The notes: generated by a model not told the origin, from the letters alone. Counted from the first letter of the stretch, positions 50,801 through 63,481 are shown. The stretch is DNA of 64,000 nucleotides from Malania oleifera (GCF_029873635.1 NC_080422.1:16832049-16896048); one strand, 5' to 3'. Made by a program: numbers and translations.

Positions 50801-51098
50801 TTAGGTAAAAGATACTCCCCTTAGATTCGGGGAAAAAAAAACACTGACCTCCCTTAAAATTTCAAAAATATCACAGACTTCCCATAAGTTAGGTTTGCCA
50901 AAAAGACGCAGACTTTACCCTAAAAAAATGTATCTTTTTATAAAATATAAGAGGTGGTTTGTATCTTTTTGACAAACCTAAGAGAAAATCCTTGTGATTT
51001 TTAAAGTCTTAGGGAAGATCTTTAGAATTTTTGAAACCTCAGTGGAGGTCATTGTCTTTTTGGCAAACATTAGTGGAGATTAGTGTCTTTTGCCCTAA
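50801..51098. mobile_element. Foldback (MULE-type MITE-like) element, 298 bp
   Basis: It starts taggtaaaagatactcccc and ends in the near reverse complement (gtcttttgccctaa). The arms, of ~130 bases each, pair through repeated segments such as ggtttgccaaaaagac and cctccc. There is no coding part. Same family as 23222-23730. A candidate target duplication (aattttt) is A/T-only and therefore weak. Confidence 0.6.
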
Positions 51099-51377
51099 TT
51101 TTTTTTACTATCCAATGAACAATTTATTTTGTAATATAATAACTAAATTTATTTTTAAAAATATAATTGGGTAAAATATTAAATATTTAATAACCAATCA
51201 TAAAATTATATATATTTTTATTTTTTTTAGATTGTGAATTTAAGGCTTTTGTTTTGATCAAAAGAATTGGGTATTTGGGTTTGAGCTTGAGTGGGGATGC
51301 GGGGCAGACCGAAATATGCATACAGTTGTGTGAGAGTTGGGAGTGTAAGGCTAAGTCTTGGCAAAATAGGCTTATAC
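51099..51377. other. Short AT-rich spacer
   Basis: Nothing recognised. Confidence 0.5.
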
Positions 51378-53563
51378 TGTAACGACCTCAAAATTCTCAT
51401 CATTTTTTTAAAAAATATATATACAATAAACATTCCTACGTAGCGGAAACATAAATCATATAACCATTATACATAAATTGTACAATACCAGAATCCAAAA
51501 TATATAAACCATACAAAAATGTCCCTCCAGTGACATCTATCCAAAAACATACACCGCTCTGACAAAAACTCACCCTATAACCTAGGTGATCTGAGCTACA
51601 CTCTATCCGCGAGCCTGATCTGCTCGCCTCACTGGCTCACTTGAAAAATGTTAAGATAATGGGGTGAGTCGACGCTCAGTAAGTGGAAATATGCTATTAC
51701 TAGTGTGTGGCAACCAAGTTAAGAATACATTTTAAAATAATGACTGAACTGTAATGCAATAAATCATCTATAAATCATATCTTTCAAACATATCTTTCTT
51801 TCTCTATTTAAATCATACTGTATCATCTGTTTTCTACTTTTCATACTGATATTATATCATACCATACTCATCATATACTGTAAAACTGTATACATACATA
51901 TAACTGTACTTATTCCCTGGGACTCTGTACGTCATGATTTGACCCCTCATGACAGGGTTGTGCGGCCTGTAGGCGGGACTCTATCTAGTCGGCCCTCTAG
52001 ATAAGTCAATATATTCTACACTACCTCAGCCCGGCCAAACTGCATCCTCTCCTAGGCGCGGGACTGGCTTCTACCTCGTCTAACCGGCCCCCTCTACCCA
52101 GCGTACTGGAGAGCTACATCCTCTCCGAGCACGATTAGACGGTACCCACACACTATCTGAGATGTGTGGTTGCACTCTATCTGAATATAGCAACGGTATC
52201 GTGCTCTGTAATCTGTATCTGTACTATGTCTGACTATAATCTTTCCATAGGGATCTGATACTATATACATATATACATATATATATTCTTTTACTGTTTT
52301 CGCCATGTTCTAAAATTACCATAATGCTATCTTTATGTACTGTATAAATATACTATAACTCTGTATACTATATCCGTAGCATCTTAATGCTACCTCTGTA
52401 TCTCTGTCTGTATGATCTAGCTATATACTCTGTCTATTATGGTAATAGGATACATGACATGCTATAATTCTGCATATACTGTTCTGTATAAAGTTGTAAT
52501 ATAAAATACTGATCTGAGTATCTGTATACATGTATATGTATATATATGTATATATCTATTTCATGGAACTATTCATATAAAAGTTGTATATGCATGTACA
52601 TTTCTCTGTGAATATAAATCTATATTTGTATATTCTGTGTAACCCTTATACTGGAAAAGTTATATAAACTGTATATATTGTTATTAATTGTGTACTTAGT
52701 ATAGTATGATACATCACAAAACTATATAAATTCTCTTATCTCATGAAAATGTACTCAGGCCACATGAACATTTAACTCATATTCTGTATAAATTAGGTAA
52801 TAAATTGATATGAATATATGTCTATAAAATCTCTGAAAACTTTATAAAAATTCCTAGCATAGCATATTTCCCTTACCTCAACTTTGAGAAGCCCCTATAA
52901 AAATCTGGCTGTATACCCGCAGGATTCCTAACCCAACATCCTGAAAACGCAATCTTCCAGAACAAAATATCAGTATTTCTTAGTTTACATCATTTTCTAT
53001 AACTGTCAGGAGGTCAAAAACTCAATAAAAGACCTTACCCTGAATTTGGGATGAAATCCAACTTCGTTTCCTAGACGATTCGCTCCAACAAACTTGAAGA
53101 GAACTCCGCCAAGAGCGTCGTGGTAGCTTCGGATCGTCGATCCGGCAACTGGTGGGGGGGCCGAAATCGAAGAGAGAAGGGAGAGAGAGAGTTGTAGGAG
53201 AGAGAGAGGCGCTAGAAATGAGATAAAATCCTGATTTTCAAATATTTATACTGCCAGATTCGTCGACGAGAAACGTCACCTCGTCGACGAGTCAATTCGT
53301 CAACAAAGCCCTGTATTCGTCGACGAAATTCAGAGCAGTCGGAAACCTCTCTCGGTATTTTCTCATCGACGAAGCCCTGTATTTATCGACAAAATTTCTT
53401 AACCACTCGTCGACGAAGCCCTATATTCTTCGACGAGTCCTTGTAATTTCTTGAATTTATTTTATTCTCCAAAATGCAATGTCGTCGACGGCCTCCTTCT
53501 GTTTCTGTATCTATTTTCTCTCCCTCTTATTATTAAAATGCTATCATTCTTCGGGTCACTACA
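51378..53563 (-). mobile_element. Solo LTR, family LTR-G2 (gypsy-like), copy 1
   Basis: A 2.19-kb LTR, on the minus strand TGTAGTGACCCG...GGTCGTTACA, with a perfect 5-bp target duplication TATAC (51373-51377 and 53564-53568). No internal region, so it is a solo LTR left by LTR-LTR recombination. Its layout (TATA, GA/CT-rich leader, segment with cgtcgatccgg, then the gagcgtcgactcacccca segment) parallels the Tekay-type LTR at 3538. Confidence 0.85.
53258..53491 (-). promoter_or_regulatory. GTCGAC palindrome cluster of LTR-G2 copy 1
   Basis: Nine sites of the TCGTCGACGA type in 234 bases (e.g. cctcgtcgacgagtc). Read on the minus strand, the cluster ends 8 bases before TATAAATATT (53241-53250). 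Confidence 0.55.
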
Positions 53564-53937
53564 TATACTAACTAGATTGATGCTAATAAGAATAGGCATA
53601 TGGAACTATCTATGGATTGGGGCATTGATTATTAATGGATCGTTGGATATCCGTCAAATAAAACCTAAAATCTACTAACCGAATCGTTTAGGAACGGATA
53701 CAAAATTTTAAAATCATATCTCACTCATTTAATGTGTGAATCGATTATGAGTTAATATAAGAGGATTAGACATGATTTAAATAAACAAATTTTTATCCAT
53801 TTTTCTAGGTCTAGGTAGATCTTGTCAAGGAGGTTGAACCAAAAGATATTCTTAGTGTAGAGACTCGAAGAATTACAGTAATTAAATAATAAAACAAATG
53901 AGAGAAAAGGAATTTTAAAAAGGGGTTTCAGCAGGGT

Positions 53938-54111
53938 CTCATCGACGAGTATAAAAGTGCTCATCAACGAGTAAGGCTTTTGGGCTCGTCGACGGGGATG
54001 CGTGTCTCATCAACGAGAAATTATCGAGTGGACTGTTTCCAAAGCCTGAAACTCATCGACGAGCTCCCTTCATTAACTCGTCAACGAGGTGACATGTCTC
54101 GTCAACGAGAC
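53938..54111 (+). promoter_or_regulatory. GTCGAC palindrome cluster of LTR-G2 copy 2
   Basis: At least seven sites of the type ctcatcgacgag / ctcgtcaacgag in 174 bases. The cluster ends 16 bases before the TATA box at 54128. Confidence 0.55.
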
Positions 54112-54604
54112 CATGTGGACAGCACTCTATATATAGCCCCAAAACGGATTTTGAGCGAGGAAATTTCATTTTTATCAATTTTTCTCTCTCTGTACATAGT
54201 TTCTCTCACTTCTTTCTAGGTTTCCAGCTTCGTCTCTCCCCAATTCAATGATCAGGAGCTACCACAGTGATTCTGGGGAGATTCTCTACAACATAGCCGG
54301 AGGAAAATGTTGATTTGAAAAGTTTGGGAACCATCCCAAAATCAGGGTAAATAGATTATTTGGATATTTCCAGTAATACCAAGCTTATTTGAGCCTAGAT
54401 TTTGTATTATATAAGAATATACTGGTATTTTTTGGAATAAAATCAGGGTGTTATATTCTTAGGGTTAGAGTGTTTTGGGACCCTGCAAGAATGGGTTGAG
54501 GACCTTAATGGATATCTTCTCAAAAGCCCAAATAAATAATAAGTAGTTTATAATTCAGAAGATAGAAGAATGAAGAATATTATGGGTATTTAGTTGATTG
54601 ACAG

Positions 54605-54946
54605 TATTAATGTCTGTCCAATCCCACGTCGTCTCTGTGAGCAATTCCAAAACCAATATAAGATCCTCTTAGCTCTCTCTCCTTAACACCTAGGTTTTGA
54701 GGATGAGTTCTCTAACATGGTATCAGAGCTGGGCCTTGGGCTTCTTAGCTCCTCCATGGGTTGGACTTCTCCTGACCTCATTTCTCCCCATGAGCTCTCA
54801 TCGCCTCATTTCAACCATGGGCTCGAGGGGGGGTATTAATGTCCGTCCAATCCCATATCGTCTCTGTGAGCAGTTCCAAAGCCAGTATAAAATCCTCTTA
54901 GCTCTTTCGCCTTAACACCTAGGTTTTAAGGATGAGTTCTTTAACA
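54605..54946 (+). mobile_element. Complete TRIM (terminal-repeat retrotransposon in miniature)
   Basis: Two LTRs of 113 bases (54605-54717 and 54834-54946) are ~90% identical or better. A primer-binding site for initiator tRNA-Met (TGGTATCAGAGC, 54718-54729) directly follows the first, and a polypurine tract (gaggggggg) precedes the second. The internal domain is ~116 bases and non-coding. The flanking 5-bp repeats gacag / aacag look like a slightly diverged target duplication. It looks structurally whole and depends on another element's enzymes by nature. Confidence 0.85.
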
Positions 54947-56441
54947 AACAGGATATATATATAATATTTTCAAGATTATGAAATTATAAATGCCAGAGGT
55001 GTAATTTAGAACATTAGTGGGAGAGCTTAATTAGTAGGTAAGGGAAATATGCTATGCTAGCAAAATCAGGAATTTTTATCAATATTAGTTATAATATGTG
55101 AATATGAATACAGGGTGTGATTTTGAATATGTCAGAAAATAGATTTATACAGATTTTATTAAATGTGTTTTAATCAACATGTGGCATGTTTTTGTGATTA
55201 TTCATTACATAATTTATACAGTTTTCGAAATATCATAAAACATACATGTTTTGCAGAATTATGAATTTCCAGTTTACATACAAATAGACATTTTTCAGAA
55301 TATTCAGAAACATGATTTATAATATTTTTAGAATACCATGATTTCAGAATCATAACACTCAGATATTCAAATAATCAGTTAGATATTCAGATATACAGAT
55401 ATTTAGATATTCAGTCAGTTATTCAGATATTCAGATTATTCGGACCAGTTTTACTGTGTTATGGGTATTTCAAAATCATGGCAAATCAGTAAGATAATTA
55501 TAAATATTAGTATTATATAATATCAGACCCTCATGAACTACTTAGTCAGTATCAGCCAGTAGAGCATGGTACTGTAGCTATTTTCAGTTCAGAGTGCAAC
55601 CACATAGCTCAGATAGTATGTGAATTTTCAGCAGTCGATCGTGCCTATGTTATGGACAGGCTCCCTGTCAGTTAGGGTTTAGGAGGTCGTTGACTTTCGG
55701 AGTTCAGTTGACTTATCCTAGTCAGCGAGCCAGTGATAGGTCCCGCCTGCAGGCCGCACAACCCTATCATGAGGGGTTAAATCATGACATTCTTCTAGGG
55801 TATTGTGACAGTTATCTATATGTTATTACAATTTTACAGAATAGTAGTAAAGATACTATATTTCTAGAAGTATGAATAAGTAAAACATAAATATTACAAT
55901 TGCATCTTAAATTATGTTAGGTGTATGTTGTGCAGTATATTATTCTATCAATTTTACAAAATTTAGTAATATATCAGTTATTATTGTGTAACTCAGTTGC
56001 CACACACTAGCAATAGCATATTTTGTCTTACTGAGCGTTGTCTCATCCTAGTGATTTAACATTTTTCAGGTGATCCAACTAAGCGAGTAGATCAGGCTCG
56101 TAGATAGAAGAGACTACAGCACTGCCCTGTCTGTAGGGTGAGTATTTTTGGGAAGTCACTTTTTGTGTAGTCACTAGGTCTAGGTGAGGGCATTTTGGGA
56201 ATGGCCATGTATGCATATTTTGAAAAATTCTGACACTTTGGTATTGCATATATTGATGTGATTATATGTATTCTGCTTTTCGCTGCATAGATAGTTTATT
56301 GAGTTCCACGTTCCATGGTCCCTATCTGGTCCGTGATGATGGTTTGGTTTATATTAGAAGGTATCAGAGCAGTGAAATTTTACAGTTTATATATATAAAG
56401 AAAGAAAAAAATAATACGGCATGAAAAATCAGGTCGTTACA

Positions 56442-56817
56442 CTTATTATAAAGAATACATCGAGATTAGACCATATTCTTTTATTATAATACAAATATTG
56501 AAAGTTCTTCCCATATTTTTTGTCTTAATTTTTAATGCATAAAAATTGTGGTTATAGATTTCTATCACGCCTGTTGGTACATCTTTATCTCTCAACTCTT
56601 TCCCTTTTATTTCAAGTTCTTTACTCTAAACCATTAGGTCAATGGCTCTTGTGAAGAATTAGGCAGCAAAGAATGCCACCACTACCTTCATTGCATCTAG
56701 ATCTACAAAAGGTGATGTTAACTCTACCAAGAACCCAATAAATGAAGGTTTGATCACTTGTAGCAAATAAGAGTCCCTAGATCGCAAGCTGTTCAAGAAA
56801 TCAAAGTAATCAAGACT
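56442..56817. other. Spacer between LTR elements
   Basis: No gene or element was recognised. Confidence 0.4.
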
Positions 56818-57017
56818 TGTTGTGATATGTGGCTCATATACTGAGTGGAACGTATGTACAAAGAGAATATGGTGGAAATCAGAATGTTAGTATGCAGGAG
56901 GAAACCATCGATATTTTCCCTCTAACTGTTGACGGTTTGGCCCAGTAAAGTGAAACAATCAACGGTTCTGGTGTTATTGCTTTGATTGCTTGCTTGTGGT
57001 ATTAAACCATCGACGGT
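56818..57017 (+). mobile_element. Copia (Tork type) LTR fragment, plus orientation
   Basis: It begins tgttgtgatatgtggctcat, the reverse complement of the end of the Copia LTRs here, and carries GTCGAC-type sites (ctgttgacggttt, aaccatcgacggtg). It is cut off at about 57017 by the next repeat. Confidence 0.65.
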
Positions 57018-57789
57018 GTCGCGACATTCCCAGATGCGAACTTGGGATAAGAAAATGGTGTGATTTAAAAAAAAAAATGATATTTTCGTGGAAAACCAAT
57101 GTGTATAGAGTCGCCACTAACCTTTTAGTGTTGTTAGAATACTTGATTACTATCCAATTAAGGGTAGAATCGGTCTGCGTTACCAAATTCGGGCTCAGGA
57201 GTTCGGTTACCCGAGCTAGGGGAAGGTATTAGCACCCCCTACGTGCCCGTTCTTACGAACAGTACCTAATTAATCAAAAACTATCTCAAAATAAATTTAA
57301 TAAGATTTAGAAAACTACTACCTATCAAATCAAATAAAATGTACAAAATAGATATAGTATAAGTATTCTCTCATGACCAGGGCATATCGTACTCCGAAGA
57401 GCTTATGCCCCCCTTTTAAATCGCCGGGATTGGAAAATCAAGAAAATAATTTGAAAAAAATACACTCCTGAGATTTGAAAATTTTGTAAGGTTTTTCTAA
57501 GTATGAAAAATAATATTTTGGGATGTTTTGGAATTTATTTGGGATAGAAAAGAGTGTCAAGAATGATTTCCAAGTCAAAATATTTTTCTTGATTTTTTCT
57601 CTATTTTTCTGAAATTTTTTTTCACATTTTTTCATATTTTTCCTGAACTTTGAAATAACAAAAAGAAAATTAAAATAAAATAATGGAAATCAAGTCCCAA
57701 AAACATTTTTAGATTTTTCTCCTAATTTTTCTAATTTTTAGAATTTTTGTGAATTTTTATGATTTTTCCTAGGTACAAAAAGTAATTTC
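57018..57789. repeat. Probable LTR-derived repeat, family unassigned
   Basis: The segment with gagtcgccacta, gttcggttacccgag and ggaaggtattagcaccccc is a kind of sequence I associate with abundant plant LTRs. The rest, to 57789, is A/T-rich and uninformative. Confidence 0.35.
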
Positions 57790-58751
57790 CTAACCTAGAG
57801 AAATCTTTTGGATTTTTGGTAGCTTCTCATTTCTGCTCCACTTTATCCTGTGATATTGTAAGTCTCTTGAGTTAGAACTCCCTACACTCTTACCCCGAGT
57901 CTCCAACTCCACCTGCACAACATGCTTATTGCTGCTACTGCAGCTTTCTAGAACTCGTTTCTCTTCATATACCTGAGTACGTTGTCTCATGGCTTTAATA
58001 CCTAAAATCATGTCTCCCCCAATCGCCACCCTATTTTTCATTGGATCACCCAACTTGAACCCACTTTTCTTATATACCATAAAGATGCACTTTCTAGATA
58101 TCACACCAAGCCTAGATCCCACATCACTAGAAATATGCATGACTGGACTTCTAAAGTCTATCGCATAACCCGTCCAAGCCTCTCCTACAACTCTTCCGTC
58201 TAGTGATTCCTTTGGCGATCGATTAACTGAGAAACACCTCATACTCGCTGACTTCACCAAGAATTCCCTTGCAATTCCTACATACACCATGCCCTGCTCA
58301 CAAAGCTCCTTGAATGCCAGCGTACTCAGTAACAAAATCTGACCTGAGGAACTCTCTCCTAGTTTGGTAGTCCACCTCAGCCACAAGTTACACCTGGAAA
58401 ATAACTCCAACTTGTGTTGCATGAGATTCTCCTAGACCTTCTGTGATAGGCAATGCACTTGTCACCTCTTCCAAATTCAGGCTTTCTTTGCCCCATGTCA
58501 GAGTTGTAACCAAGTTCTCATATGTATGAGACGCTAGGAAGGAATTCAGTAGCATAAATGCCTTGTATTCCTCCTCAAACTTTACATCAACACGCATCAA
58601 ATCACTCACAATCTGGTTGAATACATTGATATGTTGGTTCAAATCATAACCCTCCATCATCTTAAGTCAATACATCATTTGCTTAAGAAATAGTTTATTC
58701 GATAAAGACTTAGACATATAACAACTTTCTAGTTTACGCCAAACTACTGTG

Positions 58752-60762
58752 TTGGAATTGGTTTATTCCCAAGAGGGGGGTGAATTGGAAATTTAAGACT
58801 TTCTTAGGTCAAATTCAAATCACAATCAGTATTTCCCAACCTAGAGTCTTTCTAAGTATTAACCAATTCAGCAGAAATCAAACTGAGCATAAATATAAAG
58901 CAATTAAAGCAATCTTGGTATTTCTGAAACATTCACAGTAATTAAAATAACAATATGCAAGTGCGTAAATTTAAGTGCAAAAATTTAAAGTTGACACAAG
59001 ATATGTTATCGGGGTTCAGCCAATACTGCCTAAGTCCCTGCCCCAGCTTGCAAGCTTGAGGATTACCACTATTGCTCACTTAACGGGTGGAGCAGCACCG
59101 ATTATAATCAGGTCAAATTACCAGGGTTGGCCTCAACCTTTACATACAATCTTTCTGGACTAGATTATCACTCTTTCAGGCCACGCTTGAAATACAACAG
59201 ATAATCAACACAATTTCATGTACAATTTTAATGCTTCTAACACAAGCAGATTTGTACCAGTATAACCAATGTACTTCAATATGATAGGATTTAAAAGCTT
59301 GGTGAAGATATATAAAACTACTCTCAATATAATGTCAATATGCAATCAAAGTGTGAGAGTGAGTTTAGCAAAGTTTCTTTGAAACAATATATATAAATAT
59401 ATCAACCACAAATAAGGTTTCAAATATATTCAAGAGTATAATCAAATATCTTAAAAAACATTTCCAAAAGTTTAAGCACAAGAGATATTTAGCAAACAAG
59501 CTTGTCAAATATATTTTTTACAAAACACAAGACAAGTTCAAGAGTCTTGCAATAAACATGCAAAGACTCACAAGCTAATAAAAGTTCCCCACAAAAAGGA
59601 TTTATGAATTAAATCTATAGGGAAAAACTTTTCTGCTTAACTCTCAATAAAATCAGCAAGCAATCAACACAATGAGAGTATAAGCTTATATGTATAATCT
59701 CTAGAAACACTCACAAAGGATATCTTACGATAGGAATGAGTGAGAGTAGGTTTTTGAAGCTTCTATGAGAGAAATAAGTTTTTCAAATTCTAGAGAATAT
59801 TTTCCTAATGATGTTTGCTAATAGGTTGCTAATCAAACCAAATGAGGGAGTATATATAAACACTCTAAAAAATATAACCGTTCGGGACTCATTCGGTATT
59901 TTTGAGAAATTTTAAGTACGATTAATAAAAAATAACCCTCGTTTTAGCCTCGGTAAAAATCAAGCAACCCGAGAGTTTCGGTCAACCGTATTGAGGGTCC
60001 GATCAACCACTTTATGAGTTTCGGTCAACCGTGGAGTTTTTCAACATAAAAATATGGTCGACCGTATTCAAGCGATTTTGAATCATCCGAGGTTCGGTCA
60101 ACTAAGGCAGGTTCGGTTGACCATTTTCTAAGGTTCGGTCGACTGAGTAAATTTTGTACTAGTGGTTCGGTCGATCAGGTCGTTGGGAGTCAGCCACGTG
60201 TCAGTTTGGTCGACTGTGGAGTGTAAGTTCATTTCAAAATGGTCGACCGAATAGTCAACAAGTTGACTCTGGTAAGTTTGGCCGACCGAAGCTTCTATAT
60301 AGCTTCGGGTTTGGTCGATTGAAACCACTTAAAGTGTGCATTTAAGTCCTGATTTTCATTTGAAGTCTCCCCTTGTTCACATAAGTATAACTTCTGAGTT
60401 ATAGGGGATTTGTCATGTGGCGTGTAGGGACCTATGGTCAGTTAATGGTTTAGGCTTTTCAAGTACGTATAAAAACCTGGCATCGGTCGACCTGTCTCAT
60501 CTAAGGTCATTTGAGCTTTATAGTTCCTACCATGCATGTCATGCATTAATTATTATAGACCTTGGATTAATATTACAGACCTGAATGAATTGATAAAAAA
60601 TACAACAATAAAAAATTTGGTCTTCAAATTCTTCGAGTCTCCATATACCACTATATGATATTGCCAAGTCATGCAAGACTGATCATACACACAAACTCAC
60701 CAAACATTAAATACCAAGCCATTTATCATAATCAAAATGGGATATGACCTATAAGGTCAACA
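58752..60762 (-). mobile_element. Solo LTR-B, copy 2
   Basis: A 2.01-kb LTR on the minus strand. It begins TGTTGACCTTATAGGTC and ends ...CACCCCCCTCTTGGGAA...CCAATTCCAACA. Flanks tactg / tgctg are a near-perfect 5-bp target duplication, and Copia gag sequence continues on both sides. This copy shows the full length of the family. Confidence 0.8.
59979..60322 (-). promoter_or_regulatory. GTCGAC motif cluster of LTR-B copy 2
   Basis: About ten sites, such as ttcggtcgactgag, ggtcgaccgaat and ttcggtcaaccg. Read on the minus strand, the cluster ends ~119 bases before a TATA stretch (59851-59860). Confidence 0.5.
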
Positions 60763-61643
60763 TGCTGCCAGAGAATCCTCATCCATGACGTGATACAACA
60801 CATCATCAGCTAAACACAATCAGATGGTTGATACCGCCTTTGCCTCAAATTCATTCCAACTTGCTTCATTCATGCTTTTCGATTGAATTCCGTGTAAGGC
60901 CTTCACCATGCCTTGCTGCACTAAGAGATCCTTCACCCTTCTCTGCCACAAACTGAAAATCTTGGTTCCATCAAACTTGACAATGTCAAATTTCGCAAAT
61001 GAAGATCCACAGGCCATTACAACAATGCTCTGATACCAATTTGTTGTGAAAAATGAATTGCACATGGGACTATATTTGTATGTAGGATCAAACACACAAT
61101 GCAGTAATCAATGATGAATATACAGAACAATCTACAACCACAACAAGTATATGAAAGCAATAACAACATCAAGAATTACGTGGTTTGGCAATGCCTACAT
61201 TCACGGGAGCAAGCTACAAAGATTCACTATCTTCTTGTCCTAATTACATGAACAATACATGAACCTCTCAATTCTCTTCAATCATTGTCTACAAATACAT
61301 CTAATATGACATATAAATAGAGTTCCCAAAGGTTTTTCCTCCAAACCCCAACCATATTAATGTCCCCACTTTCAAAATTTTAAATTTCCGTTGGGTATCT
61401 CGAGCCAAACTATCGATAGCTTAGGCCAAACCGTCGATAGTTTTAGATAGAATGCAAATTGTCTTAATTCAAATGCCAAATCATCGACAGTTATGACCAA
61501 TCTGTCAACGGCTTCCCTGCTGCTCCTCAACACTTTGATTTTTCATCAAGTTTTCTCCCTTATGCATGCATTCCACTCAGTATATGAGTCATATATCATA
61601 ATAAATCTCTTCACTTTCCTATTTCAAAAATGCATGTTATATG

Positions 61644-63481
61644 TGTTGACCTTATAGGTCATATCCCATTTTGATAATGACAAATATCTTGGTATCTTAC
61701 CTGTGCCTTGATTTTGTAAATAGGACCATACTTTGCACGCAAGGGTAAGGACACAGTAGAGGCCATGAAGAACGCAATGTTCACATTATATGGTGGCGTT
61801 TGAAGAAGCAAAGGAAATGAAGACCAAATAATTTTAAATCGTATTTGCTATTTAATTCATTTGGGTCTATTATAATTTTGGTCAGCAATAATTAATGCAT
61901 CACATACATAATAGGTTGAATAAGCTCAAGAGACCATAGTTTGACCCATAGGAACCAATACTCCTAAGATAAAATGTCACAGCTTATTCACACAGGGTTG
62001 AAAAAGTTTAAGGGCCAAAATGGATTTTTCAAAGACTTCGGTCGACTGACGCCAGTTTTTTTGGGCTTAATTTAAAAGCCTAAGACTTAGACTAACATTA
62101 GGTCCCCATAAACACTTCATGAAAAATCTCCTATAACTTAAAAGTTATACCATTAGTTACAGGGGTGAATTCTAATAAAAATCAGGACCTAAAATAATCT
62201 TTGAAAGGGCCCTGGTCGATTGAACCCATCGAGTTATACTCAGCTGGGTCGATTGAACCTTTGTCGGCTGAAAAAAAACTTAGCCACGGTTGACCGAACC
62301 TGTGACAGTATAAATGCCACGATCGACCGAACTGTTCGGAAGTCAACATTTTGACTTCGTGCGGTTGACCGTTCTAAAATGAATGTATTGCCTTAGGTCA
62401 ACCGAACTAAAACGTGTTTGACCCCCAACCGTTCATCTGACCAAATGTATAGTTCATTTTAGCCACGGTCGACCGAACCTAGTTGAGTAACCGACCACCT
62501 TTGTCTTGGTTGACCGAACCCACGAAGGGGGTTCAAAATCGCTTTGAGACCATTGGCCATATTTGCAGTTCAAAAGTGCCACGGTCGACCAAACTTAGGA
62601 AAGTGGTCAACCAAACCTTGAATACGGTCAACCAAACCTCTCGGGTTGCCAAATTTTTTACTGTAGTAAAACGTGGTTAAACTGGGTTATTTTTAGTTAA
62701 ACCTTTTTTAAACATTTCCAAAAATACCCATTGAATCTCAAACGGTTATAATTTTTTAAATATCTATATATACCCTTTCATTTGTCCTGATTAGGAGAGA
62801 TTAGCAAGCATAATTAGCAAAAATCTTTTGAATTTCCAAATACTCAATTTTCCTTATACAAGCTAAAAATCTCATTCTTATTCATCCTTCTTGTTAATAT
62901 CTTTTGGTAAGAGTGTTTTAAAGATTACCCATATAAGTTTACATTCTCATAGTCTTTGTTTGATATTGATTTTATTGAGAGTAAGCTTGAGTTTTCCCTT
63001 GTGATTTAATTCATAAGTCTTCTTTGGGAAAACTCTTTAGGGCTTGTGAGTCTTGCATTCTTGTTGCAAGTTCAGGGGTTTGTGTAGTGCTATAGTGAAA
63101 AATGTTTTTAACAAGCTAAATCCAAATATCTCTCATACTTATTTGAAAAATTATTTTTGAGAGCTTGTACTCTTGAGATCTTTGAGTTTACAACTTATGA
63201 TTGGTACATATATACATATCTTGACTCAAAGATTCATTCGTAACACACTCTCACATATTACTAGATATATTGACATTATCTTGAAAGTAGGTATATTAAA
63301 CTTCATTGAGCTTATAATTCCTATTATATTGAAGTGCATTGATTGTATTGGTACATATTTGCTTATTGGAGAAGCATTGATATTGTACACAAAAATATAT
63401 ACTATTTATCTATTATATTCTAGGTGTGGCTTGAGGGGGTGTTGATCTAACCTGTAAGGATTGGTAGAAAAGGTTAGGGTC
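61644..63481 (+). mobile_element. LTR-B copy 3 (3' part not seen)
   Basis: It starts tgttgaccttataggtc, the inverted counterpart of copy 2. It contains the GTCGAC cluster, a TATA box (ctatatatac, 62764-62773) and the leader with gggaaaactcttt and gtgagtcttgcat. The terminal part is not reached before LTR-G2 copy 3 begins at 63482. Confidence 0.7.
62037..62640 (+). promoter_or_regulatory. GTCGAC motif cluster of LTR-B copy 3
   Basis: More than ten sites, including cacggtcgaccgaacct and gatcgaccgaactg. The cluster ends ~124 bases upstream of the TATA box at 62764. Confidence 0.5.

Larger units (their letters stand above)
53856..56441 (+). mobile_element. Solo LTR, family LTR-G2, copy 2, with nested TRIM
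   Basis: It starts tgtagagactcgaagaat, ends GGTCGTTACA, and is flanked by CTTAG / CTTAT, a slightly diverged target duplication. It contains the GTCGAC cluster (53938-54111), a TATA box (TATATATAG, 54128-54136), the cccaaaatcagggtaa segment and the ctgagcgttgtctcat segment. Without the nested 342-bp TRIM and its duplication it is ~2.24 kb. Older than copy 1 and in inverted orientation to it. Confidence 0.75.
57790..61603 (-). mobile_element. Broken Copia (Tork type) with a solo LTR-B inserted
   Basis: Minus-strand integrase- and gag-like remnants (about 57.8-58.75 kb and 60.77-61.04 kb) align with the Copia at 40682 but lack much of the internal region. 61042-61603 is its 5' LTR, with an initiator tRNA-Met primer-binding site adjacent. 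The gag part is split by the LTR-B at 58752-60762. Heavily decayed, many breaks, old. The sequence right of the LTR resembles the polypurine-tract side of the same family. Confidence 0.75.
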
